The notes below the pieces were generated by a model, which worked only from the letters and a program-made list of their open reading frames with translations, was not told the origin of the DNA and searched no databases. From the NCBI GenBank assembly GCA_963821275.1, contig CAWGDF010000013.1, forward strand, positions 186,001-250,000: DNA of 64,000 nucleotides, given 5' to 3'. Position numbers and translations under genes: made by a program. Positions 35,607 through 44,463 of the stretch are shown here, piece after piece. This DNA comes from JACVRW01 sp963821275. Its GTDB lineage: Bacteria; Actinomycetota; Thermoleophilia; Solirubrobacterales; Thermoleophilaceae. Positions within the stretch are counted from its first letter, which is position 1; every line of letters starts with the position of its first letter.

Positions 35607-36535
35607 TGCTCGACGTACGCCGGATGCGGGTTCTGTGCGAGGTCGCCTCGCGTGGATCGTTCTCGGCGGCCGCGGAGGCGCTCAACTTCACGCAGTCCGC
35701 GGTGAGCCAGCACATCGCTGCCCTCGAGCGCGAGAGCGGGACCCAGCTCGTGGAGCGCGGCTCGCGCGGCGTGCGCCTGACCGCGGCCGGTCAGGTGCTC
35801 GTGGATCACGCCGAGACGATCCTCGCCCGGCTGCGCTCGGCCGAGGACGACCTGGCGGCGATCGCCGGCCTGCGCGGCGGAAGGCTGCGGCTGGTCTGCT
35901 TCCAGAGCGCCGGCGCCACCCTGGTGCCGCGCGCGGTCGCCGCGTTCCACGAGCGCCACCCGCTGGTGGAGCTGAGCATGCTCGAGGCCGAACCGGCGGA
36001 GGCGGGCGCCAAGCTCAAGTCGGGTGAGGTGGACCTCGCCCTGGTCTACGACCACGACTCGACGCCGGGCATGCTCGCCCCCGAGTTGGAGCTGACGGAG
36101 CTGACCGAGGACCAGTACGAGCTGATCGTGCCGAAGGGCCATGCGCTCGCGCGCCGCCGCCGCCCGTCCCTGTCCGACTTCGCCGAGGAACCCTGGATCG
36201 CCTCCAGCAACGCCAGCGACTGCCGCCGCATCGTCGAGACCGTGTGCCGCGAGGCGGGCTACCAGCCGCGGGTGGCCTTCGAGGCCGACGAGACGCTCGC
36301 CGCGCAGGCGCTGGTGGCGGCCGGCGTGGGCGTGACGATCCTCCCCCGCCTCGCGCTCACCACCGTCCACCCCGGGGTGTTGGTGCGTGCGCTGCAGAAC
36401 CCGCCGGTGCGCCGCGTGTGGGCCGCCCGGCTGGCCGGCGCCCACCACTCGCCCGCCAGCGAGGCGATGCTGCAGATCCTCCAGGACGTCGCCGCGGAGT
36501 TCGGCGAGGCGAGGCTGGAGCTGGCGGCCTCCTAG
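35606..36535 (+). CDS. LysR-family transcriptional regulator
   Basis: Regulator of 309 residues. The N-terminal helix-turn-helix is MRVLCEVASRGSFSAAAEALNFTQSAVSQHIAALERE. The remaining about 210 residues form the periplasmic-binding-like effector domain with GRLRLVCFQSAG and AGVGVTILPRLAL. Its ATG overlaps the corrected rlmN stop (TAATG), so the two are co-expressed. No adjacent divergent gene suggests its target, because rlmN and the gene share a strand and scpB converges. Effector unknown. Confidence 0.88.
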   Translation: MLDVRRMRVLCEVASRGSFSAAAEALNFTQSAVSQHIAALERESGTQLVERGSRGVRLTAAGQVLVDHAETILARLRSAEDDLAAIAGLRGGRLRLVCFQSAGATLVPRAVAAFHERHPLVELSMLEAEPAEAGAKLKSGEVDLALVYDHDSTPGMLAPELELTELTEDQYELIVPKGHALARRRRPSLSDFAEEPWIASSNASDCRRIVETVCREAGYQPRVAFEADETLAAQALVAAGVGVTILPRLALTTVHPGVLVRALQNPPVRRVWAARLAGAHHSPASEAMLQILQDVAAEFGEARLELAAS

Positions 36536-36587
36536 CCGCACACGCTCCGCACCTTAAGGGCGCAATAGGCCCCAAACGTACGGCGCG

Positions 36588-37163
36588 TCAGGACGCCTGC
36601 GTCCGCTGCTCGCCCGCCCGCAGGAGGCGCTCGCGCAGCTCACCCTCCTCCTCGGGGCTCGGGTCGAAGCGGGCGGGGTCGGGCAGCTCGTCGAGGCCGG
36701 CGAGGCCGAAGAGCTTCTGGAACAGCTCGGTCGAGCGGTACAGGATGGCCCCGAAGCGCGAGCGGCCCGACTCCTCGATCAGACCGCGCTCCAGGAGCGT
36801 GGCGACGGCGGACTCGGAGGCGACGCCGCGGATGCGCGCCAGCTCCGGGCGGGAGACCGGCTGCAGGTAGGCGACGATGGCCAGGCACTCGGCCTGGGCT
36901 TGGGTCAGGGGCGGAGTCCGCGGCTTGGCCAGCAGGCGGCGGGCCGCCCGCTCGGCCACCGGGTCGGTGGCCAGCGTGAAGCCGCCGGCGACCTCGCGCA
37001 GCACCACCCCGCGGTAGCCCTCCGCGTAGTGCTCGCGCAGCCGGGCGAGCGCCTCGACGACCTCGCCCTCTGAGACCTCGCAGGCGTCGGCCACCCGCTC
37101 GACCGAGACCGGCTCGGCCGACAGGAACAGCAGCGCCTCGACGGTCCGTGCCAGATCCTTCAC
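36588..37163 (-). CDS. scpB: Segregation and condensation protein B
   Basis: Winged-helix subunit of the SMC-ScpAB condensin that compacts and segregates chromosomes. The 191-residue protein starts with DLARTVEALLFLSAEPVSVERVADAC and contains the typical PLTQAQAECLAIVAYLQPVSRPELARIRGV and GLIEESGRSRFGAILYRSTELFQKLFGL. It overlaps scpA by 4 nt. A cytosolic protein; smc is not in this window. Confidence 0.94.
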   Translation of the reverse strand: MKDLARTVEALLFLSAEPVSVERVADACEVSEGEVVEALARLREHYAEGYRGVVLREVAGGFTLATDPVAERAARRLLAKPRTPPLTQAQAECLAIVAYLQPVSRPELARIRGVASESAVATLLERGLIEESGRSRFGAILYRSTELFQKLFGLAGLDELPDPARFDPSPEEEGELRERLLRAGEQRTQAS

Positions 37164-37885
37164 GACGGCGCCCTCACCACGATCGGCCCGAAGGGCACCT
37201 CCTGCTCCCAGCGCGCCTCGCCCGCCTTGTAGAGCTCGAGCAGCGCGAAGAGGGTGACTGCCTCGGTCAGGCGGTCGGCCCCCCGCACGGCCTCGTCGAA
37301 CGAGAACGGCTCCCGCCGGGCGAGAAGGCCGCGCAGGTGCAGCAGGCGCTGCTCGACCGACACGGCCGGGCGGCGCAGGTGGCCCAGCTCGAGCGGCGGC
37401 GGTGTGCGCAGGAGATCGCCGAGAGCGGCCGCCAGCCGGTCGGGATCGTAGGCGCGCTCGGCTGCCTCGAGCGACACCCGGCGCAGGGCGGGCGGCAGCG
37501 GAGCCGAGCGATAGCGGTAGCCGTGCTCGGCCTCCAGGCGCTCGCGCAGGTGGCCGGCGGCGCCGCGGTAGCGGTGGTACTCGAGCATCCGGGCCAGCAG
37601 CTCGTCGGCGGCCTCCTGCGGCTCGAGGTCGAGGCCCTCCTCGTGCTCGGACGGCAGCATCAGCCGCGACTTCAGCTCCAGCAGGGCGGCGATGAGCACC
37701 AGGAACTCGGTGGCCGCCTCGAGGTCCAGCTCGCCGGTCCGCTCGAGATGCTCGACGTACGAGAGGACGATCTCGGCGAGGTCGACCTCCAGAAGGTCCA
37801 CCTCCTCCTTCAGGACCAGCGTCAGGAGCAGGTCGAACGGCCCCTGGAAGACCTCGAGGTCCAGGTCGAGGTTGGCGATCGCCAT
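37160..37885 (-). CDS. scpA: Segregation and condensation protein A
   Basis: Kleisin subunit linking SMC heads with ScpB. The 241-residue protein opens with LDLEVFQGPFDLLLTLVLKEEVDLLEVDLAEIV, the characteristic ScpA N-terminus that binds the SMC neck. Then come YLVLIAALLELKSRLMLP-like and EQRLLHLRGLL segments. The C-terminal winged helix includes VTLFALLELYKAGEARWEQ. ATG at 37885 is the only sensible start. It precedes scpB and follows trpS by about 40 nt on the same strand. Confidence 0.94.
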   Translation of the reverse strand: MAIANLDLDLEVFQGPFDLLLTLVLKEEVDLLEVDLAEIVLSYVEHLERTGELDLEAATEFLVLIAALLELKSRLMLPSEHEEGLDLEPQEAADELLARMLEYHRYRGAAGHLRERLEAEHGYRYRSAPLPPALRRVSLEAAERAYDPDRLAAALGDLLRTPPPLELGHLRRPAVSVEQRLLHLRGLLARREPFSFDEAVRGADRLTEAVTLFALLELYKAGEARWEQEVPFGPIVVRAPS

Positions 37886-37926
37886 CGGCGGGAGCCTAGA
37901 CGCCGCTCCCCACGGAACCGGCCGGG

Positions 37927-38910
37927 TCAGCCGCTGAGGCCCATGACCGCCCGCACCTCGGCCATCACGCCGGTGGCGATGCTGCGAGCCCGCTCTGCGC
38001 CGCGGTCGAGCGTCGCGGTGAGTGCCGCCTCGTCGGGGCGCAGCTCCAGGTAGCGCTCGCGCACGGGGGCGAGGACCTCGACCACGCTGTCCGCGACCGC
38101 CTCCTTGAAGGTGCCGTAGCCCTGGCCGGCGAACTCGCCCTCCACCTGCTCGGGCGCCACGCCGCGGGAGACCGCCATCACCTCGATCAGGTTCCCGATC
38201 CCCTCCTTGCCGTCCCCGCGCACGATCTCGCTGCCGGAGTCGGTCTGGGCGCGCTTGATCTTGCGGCGGATGGCGTCGGCCTCGTCGTCGATGTAGATCA
38301 GCCCGTTCTCGCTGCCGTAGCTGGTGGACATCTTCGCGCCCGGGTCCTGCAGGTCCATGATGCGGGCGCCGACGCCGGGGATCACGTGCCTGGGCTCGGT
38401 CAGGACCACGCCGTAGGTCGTGTTGAAGCGGCGCGCGATCTCGCGGGCCAGCTCGACGTGCTGACGCTGGTCGTCCCCCACCGGGACCTCGTCGGTGCGG
38501 TAGAGCAGGATGTCGGCGGCCTGGAGCACGGGGTACAGGAAGAGGCTGGTCCGCACCAGTTCCTGCTCGCGGGCCGACTTGTCCTTGAACTGGTGCATGC
38601 GCTGCAGATCGCCGTAGGCGGTGACCGATGCCAGCAGCCAGCAGAGCTCCGAGTGCTCGGCCACGTCGGACTGGCGGAAGAGGATGCAGCGCTCGGGGTC
38701 GAGCCCGGCGGCCATCAGCATGGCTGTGGTGTCGAGCACGTAGCCGGGCAGGGCCTGGGGGTCGTAGGCCACGCTCGTCGCGTGCAGGTCGACGATGCAG
38801 TAGATCGCGGGGTCGCCGCGCTCCTGGCCCTCGAGGTAGCCGCGGATAGCGCCGATGTAGTTGCCCAGGTGCTTGCGGCCCGTGGGCTGGATGCCGCTGA
38901 AGATGCGCAC
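37927..38910 (-). CDS. trpS: Tryptophanyl-tRNA synthetase
   Basis: Class I aminoacyl-tRNA synthetase charging tRNA-Trp, 327 residues as usual for the bacterial enzyme. The HIGH-like motif is seen in SGIQPTGRKHLGNYIGA near residues 5-21, and KMSTS as GAKMSTSYG near residue 195. Substrate-pocket motifs include QSDVAEHSELCWLL and PVGDDQRQHVELAREIA. It is the first gene of a trpS-scpA-scpB series and sits 13 nt after the oxidoreductase gene. Confidence 0.96.
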   Translation of the reverse strand: MRIFSGIQPTGRKHLGNYIGAIRGYLEGQERGDPAIYCIVDLHATSVAYDPQALPGYVLDTTAMLMAAGLDPERCILFRQSDVAEHSELCWLLASVTAYGDLQRMHQFKDKSAREQELVRTSLFLYPVLQAADILLYRTDEVPVGDDQRQHVELAREIARRFNTTYGVVLTEPRHVIPGVGARIMDLQDPGAKMSTSYGSENGLIYIDDEADAIRRKIKRAQTDSGSEIVRGDGKEGIGNLIEVMAVSRGVAPEQVEGEFAGQGYGTFKEAVADSVVEVLAPVRERYLELRPDEAALTATLDRGAERARSIATGVMAEVRAVMGLSG

Positions 38911-38923
38911 GCCGGCGCGCAGT

Positions 38924-39970
38924 CTAGGACCAGGCCGCTGTCACGCGGCCCACGATCACCGGCACCCGCTCGACGGCGTTGTTGGCGTAGCCCTTGAGGT
39001 TCCAGGGCGGGTCGAGCGGCTGGGTGTTGCCTGCGGCGTCGGTGGCCCGGGAGCAGAGCACGTGCTCGCCCACGGGCGCGTCCCAGGAGAAGCGCCAGCC
39101 GCGCCAGGCGGCCTCGCCGAGCGGGGCGTCGAGCTCGGCGGGCGCAAACGAACCGCCGCCGTCGGTAGAGACCTCGACCGCCACCACGGGCCCATGGCCG
39201 GACCAGGCACGGCCGGAGAGCGTGACCGGTCCGGGCTCGAGGTGGCGCTCGCGGGTCTCGAATGCGGGCACGCCGGGAGGGACCATAAGCGACCGGGGCA
39301 GCATTCTCTGGACGGGCGCTCCCGGATTCCCGTCCGCGTCGTAGAGGCGGTAGCCCACGCTCTGCTGGTAGCCCTCGAAGGGCTCCTCGAGCACGGTGAT
39401 GGCGGTCAGCCACTTGACGTTGGTCATCCCGTACCAGCCGGGCACCACGAGCCGCAGCGGGAAGCCGTGCTGGGGCGGCAGCGGCACGCCGTTCATCTCG
39501 TAGGCCACCAGAGCGTCGCCGGCGAGCGCCTCGGCGAGTGGCAGGGAGCGCTCGTAGGCCTGGGCCACGCCACCCTCGACCCCGCGGTCGAGGCCGGTGA
39601 AGAGCACCTCGACGGCCGGCGTGCGGATACCGGACTCGCCCAGCAGCGCCCGCAGCGGTGTTCCGGCCCACTCGGCCGTGCCCACGGCCTCGGTCAGCCA
39701 GGGCTGGCTGAGAGGTCGGGGCTCGAGCAGCGCGCGGCCGTTGCCGGCGCACTCGAAGGTCACCGGCATGGTCACCCGCTCGCGGGCGCGAAGGTCGTCG
39801 AGCGACAGTGACAGCGGCCGTTCCACCGCGCCGCCCACCTCGAGCCGGAAGCCGGCCGGGTCCACGGCCGGGATGTCGTAGTGGATCAGCAGGTAGTGCA
39901 GCCCGACCGGCGTGATCGGATGACGGAGCGCCTCCAGAGGCAGGGCGTGGTTGCGCGCCGCGAGCCGCAG
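38924..39970 (-). CDS. Molybdopterin-dependent oxidoreductase, sulfite oxidase family
   Basis: Predicted molybdenum-cofactor enzyme related to sulfite oxidase. The VTFECAGNGRALL motif contains the Mo-coordinating Cys, and GVPLPPQHGFPLRLVVPGWYGMTNVKWL is the conserved pterin-pocket region. A C-terminal beta dimerisation domain (LEPGPVTLSGRAWSGHGPVVAVEV) follows. No signal peptide is visible. Recognisable homology (ITPVGLHYLLIHYDIPAVDP) extends before the first GTG (39865), but the frame has no ATG, GTG or TTG back to the gcvPB stop. CTG at 39970 is used here as a tentative start. Frameshift or unusual initiation is possible. Confidence 0.78.
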   Translation of the reverse strand: MRLAARNHALPLEALRHPITPVGLHYLLIHYDIPAVDPAGFRLEVGGAVERPLSLSLDDLRARERVTMPVTFECAGNGRALLEPRPLSQPWLTEAVGTAEWAGTPLRALLGESGIRTPAVEVLFTGLDRGVEGGVAQAYERSLPLAEALAGDALVAYEMNGVPLPPQHGFPLRLVVPGWYGMTNVKWLTAITVLEEPFEGYQQSVGYRLYDADGNPGAPVQRMLPRSLMVPPGVPAFETRERHLEPGPVTLSGRAWSGHGPVVAVEVSTDGGGSFAPAELDAPLGEAAWRGWRFSWDAPVGEHVLCSRATDAAGNTQPLDPPWNLKGYANNAVERVPVIVGRVTAAWS

Positions 39971-40033
39971 CTCAGCCGGCGTGATGCCCTCCGAGGCGGC
40001 CGTGCCGGCTGGGATGCTCTCCGGCGCGCCGAT

Positions 40034-41611
40034 CTACATCGCCCCCGTGCCGCTGGCCGCCGCGTCCCGGGCCCGCTCGGGGTCGCCGGGGTTCTCGTCG
40101 CGCGGCCGCCAGCGCACCACCGGGCGCTTGGCGGCGCCGGCCTCGTCCAGGCGGCGGACGGGCGTGGTGTAGGGCGCGTTCTTCAGGATCTCCGGGTCCT
40201 CGGCCGCCTCCTCCAGGATCGAGCGGATGACCTCGGCGAAGTGGTCGAGGCGCTCCTTGGTCTCGGTCTCCGTCGGCTCGACCATCAGCGCCTCCTCCAC
40301 GAGCAGGGGGAAGTAGACGGTGGGCGGGTGCACGCGGTGATCGAGCATGCGCTTGGCAATGTCGAGGGTCCTGACCCCCAGCTTCTCCTTCGCGCCGCGC
40401 CCGCTGAGCACGAACTCGTGCATGCACGTGCGATCGAAGCCCACCGGCAGGTACTCGCCGATGCCCTCGCGGGCCAGGAGCGCCTTGAGGTAGTTCGCGT
40501 TGAGGACCGCGGTCTGGGACACGTCCTTGAGCCCGTCCCCGCCCAGCGAGCGGATGTAGGCCCAGGTGCGCACGAACACCCCGAAGTTCCCCTGGAAGCC
40601 GCGCAGGCGGCCGATCGACTTGGGCCGGTCGAAGTCCAGGTCGAACGCCGGCCCGCCGCCGTTGCGGGCCTCGCGCCGCACCACCTGAGGGGTGGGCAGG
40701 AACGGCTCGATCCGGTCGGACACGGCGATCGGCCCGGCGCCCGGCCCACCGCCGCCGTGGGGCTGGGTGAACGTCTTGTGCAGGTTGAAATGGACGATGT
40801 CGAAGCCCATGTCGCCGGGACGCGAGATCCCCATCACCGCGTTCAGATTGGCCCCGTCGTAGTAGAGGGTGGCCCCCACACCGTCGACGATCTGCTTGAT
40901 CTCCTCGATGTTGCTGTCGAACAGCCCGAGGGTGTTGGGGTTGGTGAGCATCAGGCAGGCCACGTCGTCGCCGGCCTTGTCGCGAAGGTCGTCGAGATCC
41001 ACCCCGCCGTCGTCGGCGGTTCCCACCTTGACCACCTCGTAGCCCGCCATCGTCACGGTGGCGGGGTTGGTTCCGTGCGCGGTGTCCGGCGTCAGCACCT
41101 TCGTGCGCTGGTCGCCGCGGTCCTCGTGGTACGCGCGCGTGAGCAGCAGCCCGGCGAGCTCGCCATGCGAGCCGGCGCTCGGCTGCAGCGACACGTGGGC
41201 CAGGCCCGCCACCTCGGCGAGCGCGCCCTGCAGCAGCCACATCAGCTCCAGGGCCCCCTGGGCGTACTCGGGCTCCTGGAGCGGATGCAGGCGGGCGTGG
41301 CCCGGCAGCGCCGCCACCCGCTCGTGCAGCTTGGGGTTGTGCTTCATCGTGCACGACCCGAGCGGGTAGAAGCCCTCGTCGAGATGGAAGTTCTTGGACG
41401 AGAGCGTCGTGTAGTGGCGCACCAGCTCGGGCTCGGACACCTCGGGCAGCTCGGCCGGCCGCTCGCGCAGGGCCTCGGCCGGGAGCAGCTCCTCCACCGG
41501 CACCTCGGGCACGTCGCACTTGGGCGGGGAGAAGGCGCGCCGCCCCTCGCGCGAGCGCTCGAAGATCGTCACGGCCTCGTCGCCGGCGCGCGGGTCGAGC
41601 TGGGCGCTCAT
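40034..41611 (-). CDS. gcvPB: Glycine dehydrogenase (decarboxylating) subunit 2
   Basis: PLP-binding half of the glycine cleavage P-protein, which decarboxylates glycine and passes the aminomethyl group to GcvH. The 525-residue protein has FYPLGSCTMKHNPKLHE, LTPDTAHGTNPATV and the PLP lysine Lys279 in HFNLHKTFTQPHGGGGPG. The C-terminal about 30 residues (from VVRWRPRD) are an extra low-complexity tail. The ATG at 41611 overlaps the gcvPA stop (ATGA). The split P-protein is typical of Gram-positive and many other bacteria. Confidence 0.95.
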   Translation of the reverse strand: MSAQLDPRAGDEAVTIFERSREGRRAFSPPKCDVPEVPVEELLPAEALRERPAELPEVSEPELVRHYTTLSSKNFHLDEGFYPLGSCTMKHNPKLHERVAALPGHARLHPLQEPEYAQGALELMWLLQGALAEVAGLAHVSLQPSAGSHGELAGLLLTRAYHEDRGDQRTKVLTPDTAHGTNPATVTMAGYEVVKVGTADDGGVDLDDLRDKAGDDVACLMLTNPNTLGLFDSNIEEIKQIVDGVGATLYYDGANLNAVMGISRPGDMGFDIVHFNLHKTFTQPHGGGGPGAGPIAVSDRIEPFLPTPQVVRREARNGGGPAFDLDFDRPKSIGRLRGFQGNFGVFVRTWAYIRSLGGDGLKDVSQTAVLNANYLKALLAREGIGEYLPVGFDRTCMHEFVLSGRGAKEKLGVRTLDIAKRMLDHRVHPPTVYFPLLVEEALMVEPTETETKERLDHFAEVIRSILEEAAEDPEILKNAPYTTPVRRLDEAGAAKRPVVRWRPRDENPGDPERARDAAASGTGAM

Positions 41612-42954
41612 GCGGCCACCACCTCGCGCGTGGCGGCGGCCAGAGCCGCCAGCCGGTCGATGTCGGCCCTGGTGCGGCGCTCGGTGATCGCGACCAGCAG
41701 GCCGTCCGCGTACTCGGGGTAGTCGCGGCCTAGGCGGTAGCCGGGGTTGATGTCCTCGGCGCGGGCGCGGCGGAACAGCTCGTCCATGTCGGGCACCCGC
41801 ACGGCGAACTCGCGCACGACCGGCCCGGGGTTGATCGGCTCGAGCCCGAGCGCCCCGCGCGCGTAGTGGGTGCGGCGAAGCAGCAGCTCGGCCAGCTCCA
41901 CCAGCCCCCGGCGCCCCAGCCAGGAGAGGTAGACCACCCCGGCGAGCGCGTTCAGCGCCTGGGCGGTGCAGATGTTGTGCGTGGCCTTCTCCCGCCGGAT
42001 GTGCTGCTCGCGGGTCTGGAGCGTGAGCACGAAGCCGCGCTTGCCGTCCACGTCGCGTGTCTCGCCTGCGATGCGGCCGGGCATCTTGCGCAGGAAGCGC
42101 TCCCCGGCCGCGAAGAAGCCGAAGCTGGGGCCGCCGAAGTCGAGCCGGTTGCCGAGGGTCTGCCCCTCACCCACGCAGATGTCCACTCCCAGCTCGCCCG
42201 GAGGCTTGAGCAGGCCCAGCGGCAACGGATCGGCCGCGCACACGGCCACGGCCCCCGTGCCCTTGCCCGCCTCGACCAGCCCGCCCAGCTCCTCGACCGT
42301 GCCCAGGAAGTTGGGCTGCTGGAGGAACACGGCGGCCGTGTCGTCATCCACCGCCTCGGCCAGCGCCGAGGCGTCGGTGGCGCCCTCGGCGTCGAGGGGC
42401 ACCTCGACCACCTCCATGCCGTAGCCGGCGGCGTGGGTACGCAGCGCGCCGCGCGAATGCGGATGCAGCCCACGCGAGGCCACCAGCCGGGAGCGGCGCG
42501 TCTCGAGCTTGGCCAGGTAGCCAGCGGCGGCCACCGCACTTGGCCCCTCGTAGACCGAGGCGTTGGAGACGGGTAGGCCGGTGAGCTCCGAGATCGCGGT
42601 CTGGAACTCGAACATCACCTGCAACCCGCCCTGGGAAACCTCGGGCTGGTAGGGCGTGTAGGGGGTGAGGAACTCCGACCGCGACAGCAGCGTGTCGATC
42701 AGCGCCGGCACATAGTGGTCGTACATCCCGGCGCCGAGGAAGCTGACCTCCTCGTCGCAGTGCCGGTTGCGCGCCGCCAGCGCCGCGAGCTGCCCGAAGA
42801 CCTCCTGCTCGGAGCACCCGGCGGGCAGGTCGATGTCGCGGTCGAGCCGCACACCCTCGGGGATGTCCGCGAACAGGTCATCGAGCGATTCGACGCCGAT
42901 CGCCTCGAGCATCTCGCGTAGATCCTGCTCGGTGACTCCGGTGTAGCGGCTCAT
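41608..42954 (-). CDS. gcvPA: Glycine dehydrogenase (decarboxylating) subunit 1
   Basis: N-terminal half of the split P-protein, 448 residues, working with GcvPB. Characteristic segments are SFLGAGMYDHYVPALIDTLLSRSEFLTPYTPYQPE, QTAISELTGLPVSNASVYEG and REKATHNICTAQALNALAG. It overlaps gcvPB by 4 nt and lies 14 nt downstream of gcvH, so T, H, PA and PB are expressed together. The order gcvT-gcvH-gcvPA-gcvPB follows the usual arrangement. Confidence 0.95.
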   Translation of the reverse strand: MSRYTGVTEQDLREMLEAIGVESLDDLFADIPEGVRLDRDIDLPAGCSEQEVFGQLAALAARNRHCDEEVSFLGAGMYDHYVPALIDTLLSRSEFLTPYTPYQPEVSQGGLQVMFEFQTAISELTGLPVSNASVYEGPSAVAAAGYLAKLETRRSRLVASRGLHPHSRGALRTHAAGYGMEVVEVPLDAEGATDASALAEAVDDDTAAVFLQQPNFLGTVEELGGLVEAGKGTGAVAVCAADPLPLGLLKPPGELGVDICVGEGQTLGNRLDFGGPSFGFFAAGERFLRKMPGRIAGETRDVDGKRGFVLTLQTREQHIRREKATHNICTAQALNALAGVVYLSWLGRRGLVELAELLLRRTHYARGALGLEPINPGPVVREFAVRVPDMDELFRRARAEDINPGYRLGRDYPEYADGLLVAITERRTRADIDRLAALAAATREVVAA

Positions 42955-42968
42955 GGTGAGCTACGACG

Positions 42969-43364
42969 TTAGTTACCCGATCGGAGCAAATCCTTGTATG
43001 CGGTCACATCCATCAGCGAGTCCAGCTCGGAGCTGTCGCTGAGGCTGACCTTGACCAGCCAACCGTCGCCGTAGGGGTCCTCGTTGATGCGCTCCGGATT
43101 GTCGTTCAGCGCCTCGTTGACCGCCACGATCTCGCCCGAGAGCGGTGCGACCACGTCGGAGACCGCCTTGACGGACTCCACCTCGGCGTAGCTCTGGTCC
43201 TTCGTCACCTCGGAGCCGACCTCCGGAGGGTCGAAGAAGACCACCTCGCCGAGCGCGTCCTGGGCGTACCAGGTGACGCCGAAGACGGCCTCCTCGCCCT
43301 CCACGCGCACCCAGTCGTGCTCGTGGTGGTACTTCAGGTCCTCGGGGTAGCTCTCCTCGGCCAC
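42969..43364 (-). CDS. gcvH: Glycine cleavage system H protein
   Basis: Lipoyl carrier protein of the glycine cleavage system, 131 residues starting at GTG 43364. The lipoylated lysine is Lys66 in AEVESVKAVSDV. The N-terminal YHHEHDWVRVEG and C-terminal ERINEDPYGDGWLVKV blocks match GcvH. It begins 1 nt after the gcvT stop. Function depends on lipoate ligase or LipB/LipA, which are not in this window. Confidence 0.96.
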   Translation of the reverse strand: MAEESYPEDLKYHHEHDWVRVEGEEAVFGVTWYAQDALGEVVFFDPPEVGSEVTKDQSYAEVESVKAVSDVVAPLSGEIVAVNEALNDNPERINEDPYGDGWLVKVSLSDSSELDSLMDVTAYKDLLRSGN

Positions 43365-43365
43365 T

Positions 43366-44448
43366 TCACCTCGATTCGTAGAGCGGTTTGTCGCGTACCT
43401 CGGCCGCGCGGCTCTTGCCGCGTACGTCGACCTCGATCGGCGTGCCCGGCGCGGCGGCCTCGATCGGCACGTAGGCCAACCCGATGCCGGTCTCGAGGCA
43501 GGGTGAGAGCGAGCCGCTCGTGACCACGCCCGGCCCCTCCTCGGTGCTCACCGGATTGCCCTGGCGAGGGATCCCCGGCCCGGTGAAGGCGAACGGCACG
43601 AGCGTCTGCTCGGGCTCCACCTGCCGCAGCGCCTCGGCGCCGATGAAGTCCGTGTCCAGCTTGCAGCACCAGCCGAGACCCGCTTCGATCGGGTTGCGGT
43701 CCTCGCTCAGGTCGTTGCCGTAGAGGTGGAAGCAGACCTCCAGGCGCAGCGTGTCCCGGGCGCCGAGGCCGGCCGGCTGCACCCCCTCGGCCAGCAGGGA
43801 GTCCCAGACCTTTCCGGCGCCGCCGGGGGGCAGCAGCAGCTCGCAGCCGTCCTCGCCGGTGTAGCCGGTGCCGCACACCAGGCAGTCCACCCCGGCGAGC
43901 GTGAGGTCGGCGGTGCGCATGCGGGCTGGCAGCTCGCCCTCGGCCAGGCCGTTGAGCGCTCCGCGAGCGTCCGGGCCCTGCACCGCCAGCATCGCCCAAT
44001 CGGCGTGCGCATCGCGCACGTCGACGTCGAAGCCCTCGGCCTTCTCGCTGAACCAGGCGAGGTCGCGCTCGTGGTTGGCCGCGTTGGTGACGGTGAGAAA
44101 GCGCCCGCCGTCGAGCCGGTAGGTGAACAGGTCGTCGAGCACCCCGCCGTCCTCGAGGCAGAGCACCGAGTACTGGGCGCCGCGCTCGGCGATGCGGGTC
44201 ACGTCGTTGGACAGGACGCGTTGCAGGAGGTTCCCCGCCTGGGGGCCAGAGGTCTCGATCTCACCCATGTGCGAGACGTCGAACATGCCCGCGCCCCTGC
44301 GCACCGCCACGTGCTCGACGCGGATGCCCTCGTACTGGACGGGCATCTCCCAGCCGGCGAAGGGCACGAGCCGGGCCCCGGCCGCCTCGTGGCGCTCGAA
44401 GAGGGGCGTGCGGCGCAGCGTGTTCGCGGGGGACGGCAAGCGGAGCAA
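43366..44448 (-). CDS. gcvT: Aminomethyltransferase (glycine cleavage T protein)
   Basis: Transfers the aminomethyl carbon from GcvH to tetrahydrofolate, releasing ammonia. The 360-residue protein starts at TTG 44448 and has LVPFAGWEMPVQYEGI, GMFDVSHMGEIE with the conserved catalytic Asp region, GTGYTGEDGCELLLP and the C-terminal GIGLAYVPIEAAAPGTPI. A downstream start is possible because TTG is weak. It heads the gcv operon, 16 nt after the M20 peptidase gene. Confidence 0.95.
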   Translation of the reverse strand: MLRLPSPANTLRRTPLFERHEAAGARLVPFAGWEMPVQYEGIRVEHVAVRRGAGMFDVSHMGEIETSGPQAGNLLQRVLSNDVTRIAERGAQYSVLCLEDGGVLDDLFTYRLDGGRFLTVTNAANHERDLAWFSEKAEGFDVDVRDAHADWAMLAVQGPDARGALNGLAEGELPARMRTADLTLAGVDCLVCGTGYTGEDGCELLLPPGGAGKVWDSLLAEGVQPAGLGARDTLRLEVCFHLYGNDLSEDRNPIEAGLGWCCKLDTDFIGAEALRQVEPEQTLVPFAFTGPGIPRQGNPVSTEEGPGVVTSGSLSPCLETGIGLAYVPIEAAAPGTPIEVDVRGKSRAAEVRDKPLYESR

Positions 44449-44463
44449 GGCTACCGCTACCGG

